NCBI GenBank assembly: GCA_003349915.1
Contig: QFXE01000001.1
Location: 248,001 to 312,000, forward strand
From: an endosymbiont of Escarpia spicata
GTDB taxonomy: Bacteria > Pseudomonadota > Gammaproteobacteria > Chromatiales > Chromatiaceae
DNA length: 64,000 bases
Reading direction: 5' to 3'
This document shows positions 18,558-26,682 of this stretch, piece after piece. The notes beneath the pieces are model-generated. The model saw nothing but the letters and a program-made list of their open reading frames with translations. It was not told the origin of the DNA and ran no database searches. The translations under genes and the position numbers were made by a program. The stretch's first letter is position 1. Each line of letters opens with the position of its first letter.

Positions 18558-19823
18558 TTACTGCTCCTCCGATGTTTTGTTCAACCACGTGTCCAGGGTG
18601 CCGGAGGCGCTCAACCAATCGACCCAGGTGCTCCACAGATCACCTTGGAGTCTGACCCCGGCGATCTGTGTATCCAGTGTCTGCTGCACCTGCAACAGGT
18701 AGTCAGTGGTACTCATCTCACCGGCTTGCCACAGGGTTTCCAGCAGATCGATACGCTGGTGCAGACTGGTACGCCCATGGGAAACCCACAGGGACCAGGC
18801 ATTGGAAACCAGCCTATAGCGTTGCCGTGCACTCCTGAGTTGGGTGAACAGATTCCGGTAGGTCTGCTGCGCCTCCTGTTCCGCGGACAGCGCCTCTGCC
18901 TGAACGGCATTCACACTGCTTTGGAAATCGTTTCTGACCTGCAGGGGGATGGTGAAGGTGAGGGCAAGCAGGTTTTCACTCTCTTCGCGTCCCGCTCTCA
19001 AGCCGAATGTGGGGTCGGCCTTACGTTCCTGATCCACGGCATGAATATGCTGCCGGGAAGCTTGCGTCATCAGCTGTGCAACCTGCACTTGGGGATGATT
19101 CCGCACGAGTGTCTCTTCATTCAACGTGCTGGAGAGGCTGGCTGGCAGCTGGTCAGGTAACTGGATGTTGTCGCCCAGTGTTTGGCCGCTGAGGCTGAAA
19201 TAGTCGCTTTTTACCTGGATGAGTTTGCTGCCGGTTCCGGCATATAGCATGACGGCCTCGGTAAGTGAAAGGCGTGCCAGTTCCAACTCCACCTGGGGGA
19301 TGTCACCGGCTGCATGACGTTGTTCGGCGAGTTGAGAGAAACGTTCCAGTATTCCGGTGCGGCGGCTGGAGAGTGTGGTGATCTCCTGGTGAGTGGCAAT
19401 TCCGCCTATCGCCTTGAGAAGCTCCGCTGACTTCACCAGATTCAGCGCCGTAACCTGTGCTCGTGCAACATTCAACTCCGCCCGCACAGCCTGCTCCATG
19501 GCATCCTGTTTATTGTACCAGTCGACGGTCTGACTGATGCCGAGGGTGTAGGTGCTGATGTCGGTGTGTTCAGCCTCCATTTCCAGTTCCGGGTTATTCA
19601 ATGGCAGACCGGCGCCTGTCAGTCTTGCCTCTGCGGCGCCCACGGCGGCTTTAGCTGCCTGTATCTCCGGGTTTGAGTCCAGTGCATGGTTGACGATGGC
19701 AGCCAGTTGCTGGACTTCCACGTCTTTGGGTGGTTGCCCCTTGGAATTCGCAGCTGGCGTCCAGGCAGTTAAGGTTAATAAACAAGCGAACAGGCCTGCA
19801 TGCCTGCAGATGGGGAATGACAT
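18558..19823 (-). CDS. czcC: TolC-family outer-membrane efflux protein (CzcC-like)
   Basis: A 421-residue OEP-family protein. It starts with a signal peptide (ICRHAGLFACLLTLTAWTPAANS) and shows the two internally repeated helical segments of the family: LDSNPEIQAAKAAVGAAEARLTGAG in the first half and VRNHPQVQVAQLMTQASRQHIH in the second. It forms the outer-membrane tunnel for CzcBA. It is the first large gene of the czcCBA order, with a 104-residue His/Cys-rich gene directly upstream. CTCAGGTT precedes the ATG. Confidence 0.9.
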   Translation of the reverse strand: MSFPICRHAGLFACLLTLTAWTPAANSKGQPPKDVEVQQLAAIVNHALDSNPEIQAAKAAVGAAEARLTGAGLPLNNPELEMEAEHTDISTYTLGISQTVDWYNKQDAMEQAVRAELNVARAQVTALNLVKSAELLKAIGGIATHQEITTLSSRRTGILERFSQLAEQRHAAGDIPQVELELARLSLTEAVMLYAGTGSKLIQVKSDYFSLSGQTLGDNIQLPDQLPASLSSTLNEETLVRNHPQVQVAQLMTQASRQHIHAVDQERKADPTFGLRAGREESENLLALTFTIPLQVRNDFQSSVNAVQAEALSAEQEAQQTYRNLFTQLRSARQRYRLVSNAWSLWVSHGRTSLHQRIDLLETLWQAGEMSTTDYLLQVQQTLDTQIAGVRLQGDLWSTWVDWLSASGTLDTWLNKTSEEQ

Positions 19824-19923
19824 AACCTGAGTTCCGTAAATTCGTTAACAAAGAGAACCTGGTATAAACACTGATCCGGCAAACAGCAGGCAGGTTTATT
19901 GCAGGTGTGAGGTGAGACGAAAA

Positions 19924-20238
19924 TCAGGCAGAGATTGGAGGGCGGAAAAGAAATGCAGGGGGAGAGGAGACTCTTGAAATAGGATAAGGGATCCACAAAA
20001 CAGCGTGATCGGCTGACAGTTTGATCGCTTCAGCCTGGGTTAGTCCAAGTAGATGGATGCCCCCGTGACAGCAGTGGTCGCTGTCGCTCGCATCGTCCAT
20101 ATCGGCAGGATGCGTTGTGTTATCGACAATCTCGTGAGTGTGGTCCGTCGACTGTTCGTTGTGCGCATCAGCAGCCAACGCCATCCCGTAACCGAGGATA
20201 GAGACGATAAGCCATGCGATTATTAGACGACGAAGCAT
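19924..20238 (-). CDS. His/Cys-rich exported small protein, putative metal binder
   Basis: A 104-residue protein with a signal peptide (LRRLIIAWLIVSILGYGMALAA) and a mature part rich in His, Asp and Cys: DAHNEQSTDHTHE and DASDSDHCCHGGIHLLGL. AAGGAACC precedes the ATG. Small periplasmic proteins of this kind (CzcI or CopL types) often lead metal-resistance operons, and it lies 100 bases upstream of czcC on the same strand. No clear homology was recognised beyond composition, so a metal-sensing or buffering role is inference. Confidence 0.65.
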   Translation of the reverse strand: MLRRLIIAWLIVSILGYGMALAADAHNEQSTDHTHEIVDNTTHPADMDDASDSDHCCHGGIHLLGLTQAEAIKLSADHAVLWIPYPISRVSSPPAFLFRPPISA

Positions 20239-20331
20239 TGGTTCCTTAGGGAATCGAGTTATAAGGCCAATCTAGAGTGTGTGACCCGGTTAGTCAACCT
20301 GAGAACGGTAAGGGGTTGGCGTCTGGAGACG

Positions 20332-20643
20332 TCAGCGTGTTCTGGCCGCTTTTTCAGCCTCGTAGTATTGTCGGCATTCAGGAAGGTCATGAAATTGCCG
20401 TTGGCGGTAGCCACCAGCCTGTGGCTTGCCGCCACTGCCGTGATCTTTGTAAAAACGTTCACAATAGTCACGGGTATTGCGTGGCTTGGCCGCACACTCT
20501 TCAATCAGCTTTGTTCTTTCCGGAGCAAGTTTAGCCTCGCGAGCGGCTTCACACCGCTGCTTAAGGGTTTCAATATCGCTGCCTTGGACTCCGAAAGCGG
20601 CGCACAAGGCAATCCCCAAAAGTACGCTTCTGAAAATCATCAT
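20332..20643 (-). CDS. Exported small protein of unknown function with four cysteines
   Basis: A 103-residue protein starting MMIFRSVLLGIALCAAFGVQG, a signal peptide; the mature part contains four Cys (QRCEA, EECAAK, DYCERF, PECRQ) and many charged residues. I chose ATG 20643 because GGAGAG lies seven bases upstream; a longer frame to 20877 lacks a signal sequence and crosses the DsrE2 terminator. I do not recognise a family. It lies downstream of the DsrE2 gene but beyond a strong terminator, so it has its own promoter. Confidence 0.65.
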   Translation of the reverse strand: MMIFRSVLLGIALCAAFGVQGSDIETLKQRCEAAREAKLAPERTKLIEECAAKPRNTRDYCERFYKDHGSGGKPQAGGYRQRQFHDLPECRQYYEAEKAARTR

Positions 20644-20787
20644 CGGCACTCTCCAAACTCGAAAAATCAATGATAAGTTGTTTGGAAAGTTTAACCCAAT
20701 ATAGATGGCATGCAGCGATATTTTCAACGTGTCCAAACTTTTTTGACCATTGCAATGTTCAATGGAAAAAGGGTGGATACTTGGGTG

Positions 20788-20808
20788 AAAAAAGGGGGCA
20801 ATGCCCCC
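20788..20808 (-). terminator. Rho-independent terminator after dsrE2
   Basis: Read on the minus strand, GGGGGC-ATT-GCCCCC followed by six T residues, starting six bases after the dsrE2 stop. Textbook intrinsic terminator for the tusA-dsrE2 operon. Confidence 0.9.
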
Positions 20809-20813
20809 ACCTG

Positions 20814-21419
20814 TCAGACAAACAGGTTCACATCGGCTTTCAGCGCCCGAGGCAGGAAACTGGCGGCTCCAACCCATTCGTGGATTTCCGGGATGAAATC
20901 GCCCTGGTCGTGATCAAAAAGATCAACGGTCATTTGACAGGCGACAAGTTTAACTTCGGCTTCGGCGCATAACTCTCTCAGCTCTTCAATGCGTGCGATG
21001 CCTTTCTTGTCCATGGTCTTCTGCATCATAGAGGTTGCCATATTTTCAAAACCCGGAACCAACGTCATGACGGAAGTGGGAACGGGCAGCTCCTTGCCTC
21101 TGATCCATGAAGGTCCCTCCGGCAATTTCATGGGCATGGCAGGATTGCCCAGTGGGCTTACCTTGAGATCCAGCTGCTTTTTCAACAGGCTCAATCCGTA
21201 AAAGGTAAAGAATATTGAAACATCCCATCCCAGTGCAGCCGCCGTTGATGCGAGAATGAAAGGCGGGTAGGCCATGTCCAGGGTTCCCTTGGTGGCGATA
21301 ATGGTCATGGAGGGGGTGTGAGCTGCTTCGCGTTCAGCCATCTTCTCGTCGAAGCGCTGGTTGAACCAGGCATCGAGATCTTTCGTCGGCATATCGATAA
21401 CCGGTACGGTACTGTTCAT
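20814..21419 (-). CDS. DsrE2/DsrE-DrsF-like family protein
   Basis: A 201-residue member of the DsrE/F/H-like family found beside tusA in sulfur oxidisers. Visible blocks are TIIATKGTLDMAYPPFILASTA (residues about 43-64), a hydrophobic helix FFTFYGLSLLKKQLDL and, near the C-terminus, LCAEAEVKLVACQMTVDLF with a Cys in the position used by DsrE-type persulfide carriers. I chose ATG 21419, preceded by AAGGAG. It follows tusA after 19 bases. In established sulfur oxidisers TusA and DsrE2 pass sulfane sulfur between carriers in the cytoplasm, feeding Hdr or Dsr oxidation; here that pathway role is inferred. No rhodanese gene adjoins it. Confidence 0.88.
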   Translation of the reverse strand: MNSTVPVIDMPTKDLDAWFNQRFDEKMAEREAAHTPSMTIIATKGTLDMAYPPFILASTAAALGWDVSIFFTFYGLSLLKKQLDLKVSPLGNPAMPMKLPEGPSWIRGKELPVPTSVMTLVPGFENMATSMMQKTMDKKGIARIEELRELCAEAEVKLVACQMTVDLFDHDQGDFIPEIHEWVGAASFLPRALKADVNLFV

Positions 21420-21438
21420 CGTTTTTCTCCTTGCAGAT

Positions 21439-21669
21439 TCATGCTTTGCGGATGAGGAAGACAAACCCATTGTCAGCCTCTTCGCTGGAGACCATTTCAT
21501 GGCCGGTCTGGCTGCAGAATGAGTCCAGGTCTTTCACTGATCCGGGATCTGTTGCGATGACCTCCAGGATTTCTCCAGAGGCCAATGCAGCTATCGCCTT
21601 CTTGGTCCTGAGAATAGGGAGCGGGCAGTTCAGGCCTCTTGCGTCCAATATGTGTGCTGTTTCTGTCAT
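21439..21669 (-). CDS. tusA: TusA-family sulfurtransferase carrier
   Basis: A 76-residue TusA-like protein. The catalytic CPxP motif is present in ARGLNCPLPILRTKKAI (residues about 10-26), where the Cys carries persulfide sulfur. ATG 21669 is preceded by AAAGGAGAGACCC. The longer frame to 21735 would overlap the operator site. Together with DsrE2 it forms a two-gene operon for cytoplasmic sulfur relay, most likely in sulfur oxidation rather than tRNA thiolation, given the neighbour. Confidence 0.93.
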   Translation of the reverse strand: MTETAHILDARGLNCPLPILRTKKAIAALASGEILEVIATDPGSVKDLDSFCSQTGHEMVSSEEADNGFVFLIRKA

Positions 21670-21708
21670 GGGTCTCTCCTTTTGCTTTGGATGTGATTGC
21701 TTCATAGA

Positions 21709-21722
21709 TGACCGGTCGGTCA
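21709..21722. promoter_or_regulatory. Operator-like site upstream of tusA
   Basis: TGACCGGTCGGTCA, a near-palindrome sharing the core ACCGGTCGGT with the site ahead of the adjacent tetR. It lies 40 bases upstream of the tusA start. Probably the TetR binding site that controls tusA-dsrE2. Confidence 0.7.
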
Positions 21723-21747
21723 ACATGAAGGGCAAAAAAATAGTTCG

Positions 21748-22356
21748 CTAATTTGGGTGAGCCAACTCGATGCGAAGTGTCTTGATGGCAGGACCCAGGT
21801 CGCGAATCACTTCAGGGTCATTTCTGGTTTTTGCCAGCAGAATGATCCCTTCAAGAAAGGCGAGCATGGCTGCTGATGTGGCCTCGCAGTCAAGAGGGGG
21901 AACTTCACCCAGCTCAACTGCCTGATCGAGGGCTTCATGAAAACGTCTACTGGCTTTTTCAAAAACCGCGTTGAGTTTGGCCCGCAACACATCGTCGCGG
22001 GTGCTGATCTCAAGAGCCAGGTTACCGAACAGGCAGCCTGGCATGCGACCCTCGATATCCTTGGCCGCCTTCTGCCAGTAGTAAGCGGCGTCGATCATAT
22101 AGTCGAGGCGTTCAAGCGGAGGAAGATTTTGGTCGAAGGCCTCAGCCACAAAACCATGTGCCCATTCATCGGCCATGTCATCAATGACCGCCATGGCCAG
22201 ATCCTGCTTGGAAGGGAAAAAATGGTAAAAGCTTCCCTTTTGTACCTTCGCAAGATCGCATATCTCCTTGATGCCCACATCGGCATAACTCCGGCCGTGA
22301 AAAAGTACGCGGGCGGTGGAGAGGATACGGGTTCTTGTGTCGTGCTCAACATTCAT
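21748..22356 (-). CDS. TetR/AcrR family transcriptional regulator
   Basis: A 202-residue repressor. The N-terminal helix-turn-helix is clear: TRTRILSTARVLFHGRSYADVG then KEICDLAKVQKGSFYHFFPSK (residues about 7-50). The C-terminal half is the ligand-binding dimer domain. The gene is 79 bases upstream of tusA on the same strand, and matching operator-like sites precede both, so it likely represses itself and tusA-dsrE2. The C-terminal part resembles the AefR/NemR-like group with a Cys (PGCLFGNLALE) that could sense an electrophile or sulfur compound; that is inference. Confidence 0.9.
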   Translation of the reverse strand: MNVEHDTRTRILSTARVLFHGRSYADVGIKEICDLAKVQKGSFYHFFPSKQDLAMAVIDDMADEWAHGFVAEAFDQNLPPLERLDYMIDAAYYWQKAAKDIEGRMPGCLFGNLALEISTRDDVLRAKLNAVFEKASRRFHEALDQAVELGEVPPLDCEATSAAMLAFLEGIILLAKTRNDPEVIRDLGPAIKTLRIELAHPN

Positions 22357-22370
22357 GGTGTGAAGTATAA

Positions 22371-22386
22371 TAGACCGGTCGGTCTA
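22371..22386. promoter_or_regulatory. Operator-like palindrome upstream of tetR
   Basis: TAGACCGGTCGGTCTA: arms TAGACC and GGTCTA around GGTC. It lies 15 bases before the tetR ATG, where binding would block initiation. It shares its core with the site before tusA, which supports a real regulon. Confidence 0.8.
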
Positions 22387-22756
22387 GTCAAGTGCTATTT
22401 TTTATCATGCTCGAATAATGCAGGGTGTGGCATCATGAATACTGACTGTTTTTGTGGTCAGGAAGGATCTGTAACAGACAGCAAATTGTTGCTCAAGGCC
22501 TGATCCTCTCATCCTGACTGCAACAGATCCTCGTTGTACCCATCCACACTGCAGTGTTTCACTATTCGGCGTTTTGAAACATTTGAAACAGATTTTTCGC
22601 CGCTCTGTAACTTCCTGAAACCATTTTCCTCCCAGTGCAACATCTTGAAACCCCTGAAGCAGGTTTTGTTTCCTAGTCTTTGTGGCATCTCTGGCGAGCA
22701 GCTGGAATCACAACCATACAGTCTGGTCCACAAAGACCCTTGAGGAAAAAAACTCT
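22387..22756. other. Intergenic region with repeated TTGAAAC motifs
   Basis: No supported gene. TTTGAAACA occurs as a head-to-tail 9-bp tandem at 22573-22581 and 22582-22590, with looser copies CTGAAACC (from 22615) and CTTGAAACC (from 22644). The region is the promoter of the DUF2202 gene. A 22-codon frame at 22435 is not supported. Confidence 0.5.
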
Positions 22757-23464
22757 ATGAAAAGCCGAATTAAAACCGCTATCGTTGCCTCCATCGCAGT
22801 CGCCCTGATCTCAACCAACGTTCTTGCAGCGGGTGGTGGCAAAGGCAGAAGCGGTGGTAACAACAGAGGTGGCGGTTCCACCGGGCTGGATGCCAATGAA
22901 GCCTCTCATCTCACCTTCATGCGGGAAGAGGAAAAACTGGCACGTGATGTCTACCTGAGACTCGGGGAGTGGTATCCCGACCAGGGCGTGTTCAACAGGA
23001 TCGCCACCACTTCCGAGCAGACTCACACCGACACCCTGCGTGACAAGCTGGCCCAATATGGCCTGGAAGATCCCAACCCGGATACCAACAACCTGCCGCA
23101 GAGTCTCGGTGTGTTCACCGGTGAGGAGTGGGGCTGGTACTTCGACGAGAAATTTGCGGCGCTCACCGCTGCAGCCGCCGGCAGTGAGCTGGACGCCCTC
23201 TATATTGGCGCCTATATCGAAGAACTGGATATGCACGATATCGCGGATTGCCCGAAAGTGATGGTAGACGCAGGCTATAACGACCCCTGTGGTCTCAACT
23301 ACACCGATGAGAGTGGTTTGATCAACGCCTATCGTTCACTGGTTGACGGTTCAGAAAACCATTTGCGCGCCTACGTGGGCCAGATCGAGGCGGTCATTGG
23401 TGTGGGCAATTACGAGGCCCAATACTTGAGCCAGGAAGATGTGGATGCGATCTTAAGTCGATAA
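22757..23464 (+). CDS. Exported DUF2202 (ferritin-like) protein
   Basis: A 235-residue protein with a signal peptide (KSRIKTAIVASIAVALISTNVLA), a short Gly/Arg-rich linker (GGGKGRSGGNNRGGGS) and a DUF2202 domain. The domain shows LTFMREEEKLARDVYLRLGEWY and IATTSEQTHTDTLRDKL, holding Glu and His residues in the spacing of ferritin-like di-metal four-helix bundles, then GAYIEELDMHDI and SENHLRAYVGQIEAV. The Glu/His placement is seen; metal binding is inferred from the family. GAGG lies 11 bases before ATG 22757. Physiological role is unknown. It probably has its own promoter with the TTTGAAACA repeats. Confidence 0.88.
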   Translation: MKSRIKTAIVASIAVALISTNVLAAGGGKGRSGGNNRGGGSTGLDANEASHLTFMREEEKLARDVYLRLGEWYPDQGVFNRIATTSEQTHTDTLRDKLAQYGLEDPNPDTNNLPQSLGVFTGEEWGWYFDEKFAALTAAAAGSELDALYIGAYIEELDMHDIADCPKVMVDAGYNDPCGLNYTDESGLINAYRSLVDGSENHLRAYVGQIEAVIGVGNYEAQYLSQEDVDAILSR

Positions 23465-23560
23465 CGAGCAAACACTCCAGTCTATCGAAGAGGTTGCGAT
23501 GCGGATTGGGATTTCAGCACTCCGCATTGTGACCGTCCTGTTCTTCAAAAGAGACCTGAC

Positions 23561-24004
23561 ATGAGCAAGAAACCCTTTGGCACATTGCTGCTACTTGCTG
23601 CATTCGTTGCGGGAAGTGCTGGTGCCGTTGAACCCGATAGCGACCATGACGGAGTGGCCGACGCCTTAGACCGTTGCCCGAATACGGCCCAGTTGAAAAA
23701 ATTACCGGCAGATTTCAAATACGCCACAGCCGTCAATCAGGAACGTTTGAAACCGGGTCCACGGGCCTATCCGGTGGATGCCCATGATTGTGAACCTGAC
23801 AACGACGGTGACGGCATCGTCAACAGCCGGGACTACTGTCCGGAAGATACACCTCAAACGCTCAGTAAGGGAATCGCCCCCAACGGTTGTCCGAAACACA
23901 GTGATTTTGACGGTACTCCCGATTATCGTGACAACTGCCCCAATACCCCGCGCGGGATCAAGACCGATGCATTAGGATGTCCAGCGGGAAATGCCGATTC
24001 CTGA
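23561..24004 (+). CDS. Exported thrombospondin type 3 repeat (calcium-binding) protein
   Basis: A 147-residue protein with a signal peptide (KKPFGTLLLLAAFVAGSAGA) and TSP3-type repeats: DSDHDGVADALDRCPNT, DNDGDGIVNSRDYCPED and SDFDGTPDYRDNCPNT, each with the Asp-rich DxDxDG calcium loop and a Cys. Such repeats usually link a signal peptide to an OmpA-type domain; here no C-terminal OmpA domain follows, so it is a stand-alone secreted or periplasmic protein. Function unknown. GAGACCTGAC precedes the start. Confidence 0.88.
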   Translation: MSKKPFGTLLLLAAFVAGSAGAVEPDSDHDGVADALDRCPNTAQLKKLPADFKYATAVNQERLKPGPRAYPVDAHDCEPDNDGDGIVNSRDYCPEDTPQTLSKGIAPNGCPKHSDFDGTPDYRDNCPNTPRGIKTDALGCPAGNADS

Positions 24005-24060
24005 TCTCTAGTCAAAAAAACAGGGGCCATGAGACCCCTGGGGCAATTGAAGGAGCAAAT

Positions 24061-24100
24061 ACCTTTCGGCCTTTTTCCCGAGGGTTTGGGGCCGAAAGGT
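24061..24100. terminator. Inverted repeat between convergent genes
   Basis: ACCTTTCGGCC at 24061-24071 pairs perfectly with GGCCGAAAGGT at 24090-24100, with a second smaller hairpin CAGGGG/CCCCTG just upstream at 24019-24040. It lies between the convergent TSP3 gene and the propeller-like gene and may serve as a terminator for both. Confidence 0.5.
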
Positions 24101-24110
24101 AGGACTTGGA

Positions 24111-26636
24111 CTACAGCGCCACCTCCTCACTGAAATCGATCAGGCCGAAGATGACATCCAGTGCCTTATAGATATCTGCTGCGTCGGCGTTTTCCTCAGA
24201 CTCCTGCAGCCAGATATTGAAGAGCAGGCTGCCATCCGGAGAGGCTAGTGACTGCACCTCTTTTTCCTCTACGTTGTTGATACCGGACAGTGTCTCGTTG
24301 ACTTGGGTATCCGCAATACCGTCACCGTCGAGATCTTTCGCTACGGTCTCCCAAGTTACGCCGCGGTCAACGGAACGGGAGTAGTAGAGATTGAGTTCGT
24401 CGCCACTCTCCTGATCAAAAGTACCGTAGGTCATAAACATTACATCCGGGTTGCTGATGTCGCTGGGCAGACCGGCAGGATCACCTGCAGGCGTTTCCAC
24501 GAGTCTCGGGTCGAGGGTCGAGACCTTATGGCCAGTGATCTGAGTGATCATCTGGGGTTCTACCCAGGCACACCGGGTCAGGTAGTCTGCATCAGCTCCG
24601 CTACCATCGGCAACACAACGGTGGAAATAGAAGTTGTTGGGAATATTGCCCTGTACCCACTTGTCGTAGTTGGGGGTATATTCGAAGCCGATGAAGATGT
24701 CGTTACCACGGATGAACCCACGGGGCGAGAAGGTATTCTCATTCGGGTTCTCCCAAGTACTGTCATCCAGATTGTCTGCGGTCCAGCTGGTCGTGTCGGG
24801 CGAACCGTCCCCGTCAAGATCGACAGCATCACCGGCACTGACATTGATCGACATCGGTGCTAGCGTCGAAGCATCGTAGCCAGTGTTGAGGCGGATGAAC
24901 ATATCTGACGAGGTGCCTCTCGTATCGAAACCCTGCTTGTACATAACGGCGAAGTTATAGTCGCTAAGTTCGGCAGCTGCATCGACCTGGGTCACCAAGG
25001 TCACACGACGGGCGTTCTCGAAGATCTCCTCGGAAGGTGTTAGCGGGTCATCCACGCATTGGGCTGGAACATCGCTGACAACGACTGCATCGGGATCACG
25101 CGGCACGCACTGGTTGACTGCAAAGCCGGGGCTCAGGGTGACCGGAGTATCGAACGGGAAGCTCTCAAAATAGACCATCTTGCCTTCCAGGGCGATATCG
25201 TTTTCCGTGTCCGGGACGCCTCGCTCCGACAGCCCCTTGGTCTCCTCATAGGCGAGGATCACAGTGGGAACCCCTGCATTGTCCATGATGGTGAACTGCG
25301 GCCGGGATGCGCCGGTATCGCCGTCGATCAGCTGACTGTAGGCTTCATCTGCAACCAGCGGATCATCGTTGGCCGTAATGCATTTGCCAAGGGTCGTGTC
25401 GCTAACCGTGTGATAGATATCACCGGCCTGTACATATCCGACGCAGGCAACTGCACAGTAGAGCTTGGTATCGTCCTGGTTGCACGACTCGTTGTCGGAG
25501 ATACGCACCGGGTAGGCGAAATTATTCACCGACTTCACCTTGGAACCACCCCCATCCGTAGGTACATTGGCCGCAAAGTCAGTCATGAGAATACGGCTGT
25601 ACCAGATATCGGAACCGTGGTTGCTGGTCGCGCCGCTCCAACCATCTCCGGGACCTTCGCCACCACCTGAACGTAGGCCTTGCCTGTCCTCTTGCCATGA
25701 TATGGCAATACCGATATCAGCCGAGGTGAAACTCACTTTGTTGGCGTCACGACGCCCGCTGGTGAGCTGCATGGGTTCGTGCCAGGTGATCCAGCTTTCT
25801 CCCACATCTGCGGTTGCAGGATCGAAATCGGGATTGAAGGTACCCCTTGCGGTCCAGATGCAGCTGAACGGTACCTGGAAGACGAGCTTGCCGTTGGGTG
25901 CCGGGAAACCGTCGGGATAGGTCACATTGCCTTCGACTACGGTGTAGTCGACGAAGGACTGGACGCCATTAACCTGATAAGTGTCTTCTGTGGCGGGGTC
26001 CACTAAATTCAGGGGATTACCGCTCGGGCAATACTTGTCGTGCCAGGCGACCACAATGTTGTTGCCGTTCACGTCCATGGTTGGCTTCACAGAATGACCG
26101 GGATAATCGATGGTTTCACCCGCCCAAGTGACCTGGGTTGAGCTTTTATCGGCGGTTTCCCCAACCAGGTACTTCCTCCAGGTTATGCCGTTATCCACTG
26201 ATAAAGAGACAAAGACATCGTCCACATGTGTCGGATCGCCGATGTCGGCACTGCCGTCACCCAATTCATGGCCACCGATCACCTGCTCGGCATAACTGAC
26301 CAGGAGCGGATGGACCAGTGTTCCCTCGGCGTCTTCGGTTCCGGACGTTGAAGTGGAGGTGACAATTGTCGACATGCGAAGAATCTCAGCATTCGCATTC
26401 GGGTTCAGCGGATCCTTGGAGATATTACCTCCACCCAAGGCGCCGATTTCGAGCAGCGTATCTACCAGATTGGCAGCTGCCTCGTCTACGGTCAGGCCGG
26501 GCAGATCGATAGGTGGATCCTCTGCGGCAGCAAGTGCATAGACGTCTGCCAGCAGAGCCGTGATTATGGCGATGGGATCGTCACCCGCACCCAGAGCAGA
26601 TAGATCGAGGCTTCCATTATTCAGAGCCTCGGCCAA
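24111..26636 (-). CDS. Large beta-propeller/BNR-like surface protein, 5' end missing
   Basis: At least 841 residues, with Asp-box-like stretches (VFVSLSVDNGITWRK and LYYSRSVDRGVTWET) typical of sialidase or BNR propeller repeats, and many acidic loops. It resembles secreted proteins that some annotations call choice-of-anchor O, found beside MtrB-type barrels; that name is a guess. There is no signal peptide. The reading frame continues upstream of the first possible start (TTG 26636) with plausible sequence (FTDAVIALLAEALNNG) to about 26660, where it collides with the 5' end of the divergent MtrB gene. I infer that the real N-terminus has been lost. Confidence 0.7.
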   Translation of the reverse strand: MAEALNNGSLDLSALGAGDDPIAIITALLADVYALAAAEDPPIDLPGLTVDEAAANLVDTLLEIGALGGGNISKDPLNPNANAEILRMSTIVTSTSTSGTEDAEGTLVHPLLVSYAEQVIGGHELGDGSADIGDPTHVDDVFVSLSVDNGITWRKYLVGETADKSSTQVTWAGETIDYPGHSVKPTMDVNGNNIVVAWHDKYCPSGNPLNLVDPATEDTYQVNGVQSFVDYTVVEGNVTYPDGFPAPNGKLVFQVPFSCIWTARGTFNPDFDPATADVGESWITWHEPMQLTSGRRDANKVSFTSADIGIAISWQEDRQGLRSGGGEGPGDGWSGATSNHGSDIWYSRILMTDFAANVPTDGGGSKVKSVNNFAYPVRISDNESCNQDDTKLYCAVACVGYVQAGDIYHTVSDTTLGKCITANDDPLVADEAYSQLIDGDTGASRPQFTIMDNAGVPTVILAYEETKGLSERGVPDTENDIALEGKMVYFESFPFDTPVTLSPGFAVNQCVPRDPDAVVVSDVPAQCVDDPLTPSEEIFENARRVTLVTQVDAAAELSDYNFAVMYKQGFDTRGTSSDMFIRLNTGYDASTLAPMSINVSAGDAVDLDGDGSPDTTSWTADNLDDSTWENPNENTFSPRGFIRGNDIFIGFEYTPNYDKWVQGNIPNNFYFHRCVADGSGADADYLTRCAWVEPQMITQITGHKVSTLDPRLVETPAGDPAGLPSDISNPDVMFMTYGTFDQESGDELNLYYSRSVDRGVTWETVAKDLDGDGIADTQVNETLSGINNVEEKEVQSLASPDGSLLFNIWLQESEENADAADIYKALDVIFGLIDFSEEVAL

Positions 26637-26654
26637 CAGGGCAATTACTGCATC

Positions 26655-26682
26655 GGTGAAGCGGAGGTCGGTATCGGCTATG
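26655..26682. other. Head-to-head junction of two 5'-truncated genes
   Basis: Both flanking genes run in convincing family sequence right up to this point on opposite strands. Neither has a signal peptide, ribosome site or promoter, and there is no intergenic space. A deletion removing the original divergent promoter region and both 5' ends, or a contig misjoin, would give this structure. Confidence 0.7.

Noticed and set aside
18147-19160. A 337-codon plus-strand reading frame across czcB and czcC
   Set aside because: It lies antisense to two clear, well-conserved genes, has no family-like sequence, and its composition follows the opposite strand's codons.
22435-22503. A 22-codon frame after the tetR operator
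   Set aside because: Too short and without homology or ribosome site.
22560-22670. GAAAC repeats as a CRISPR remnant
   Set aside because: Spacing is irregular, repeats are only 7-9 bases, and there are no cas genes in the window.
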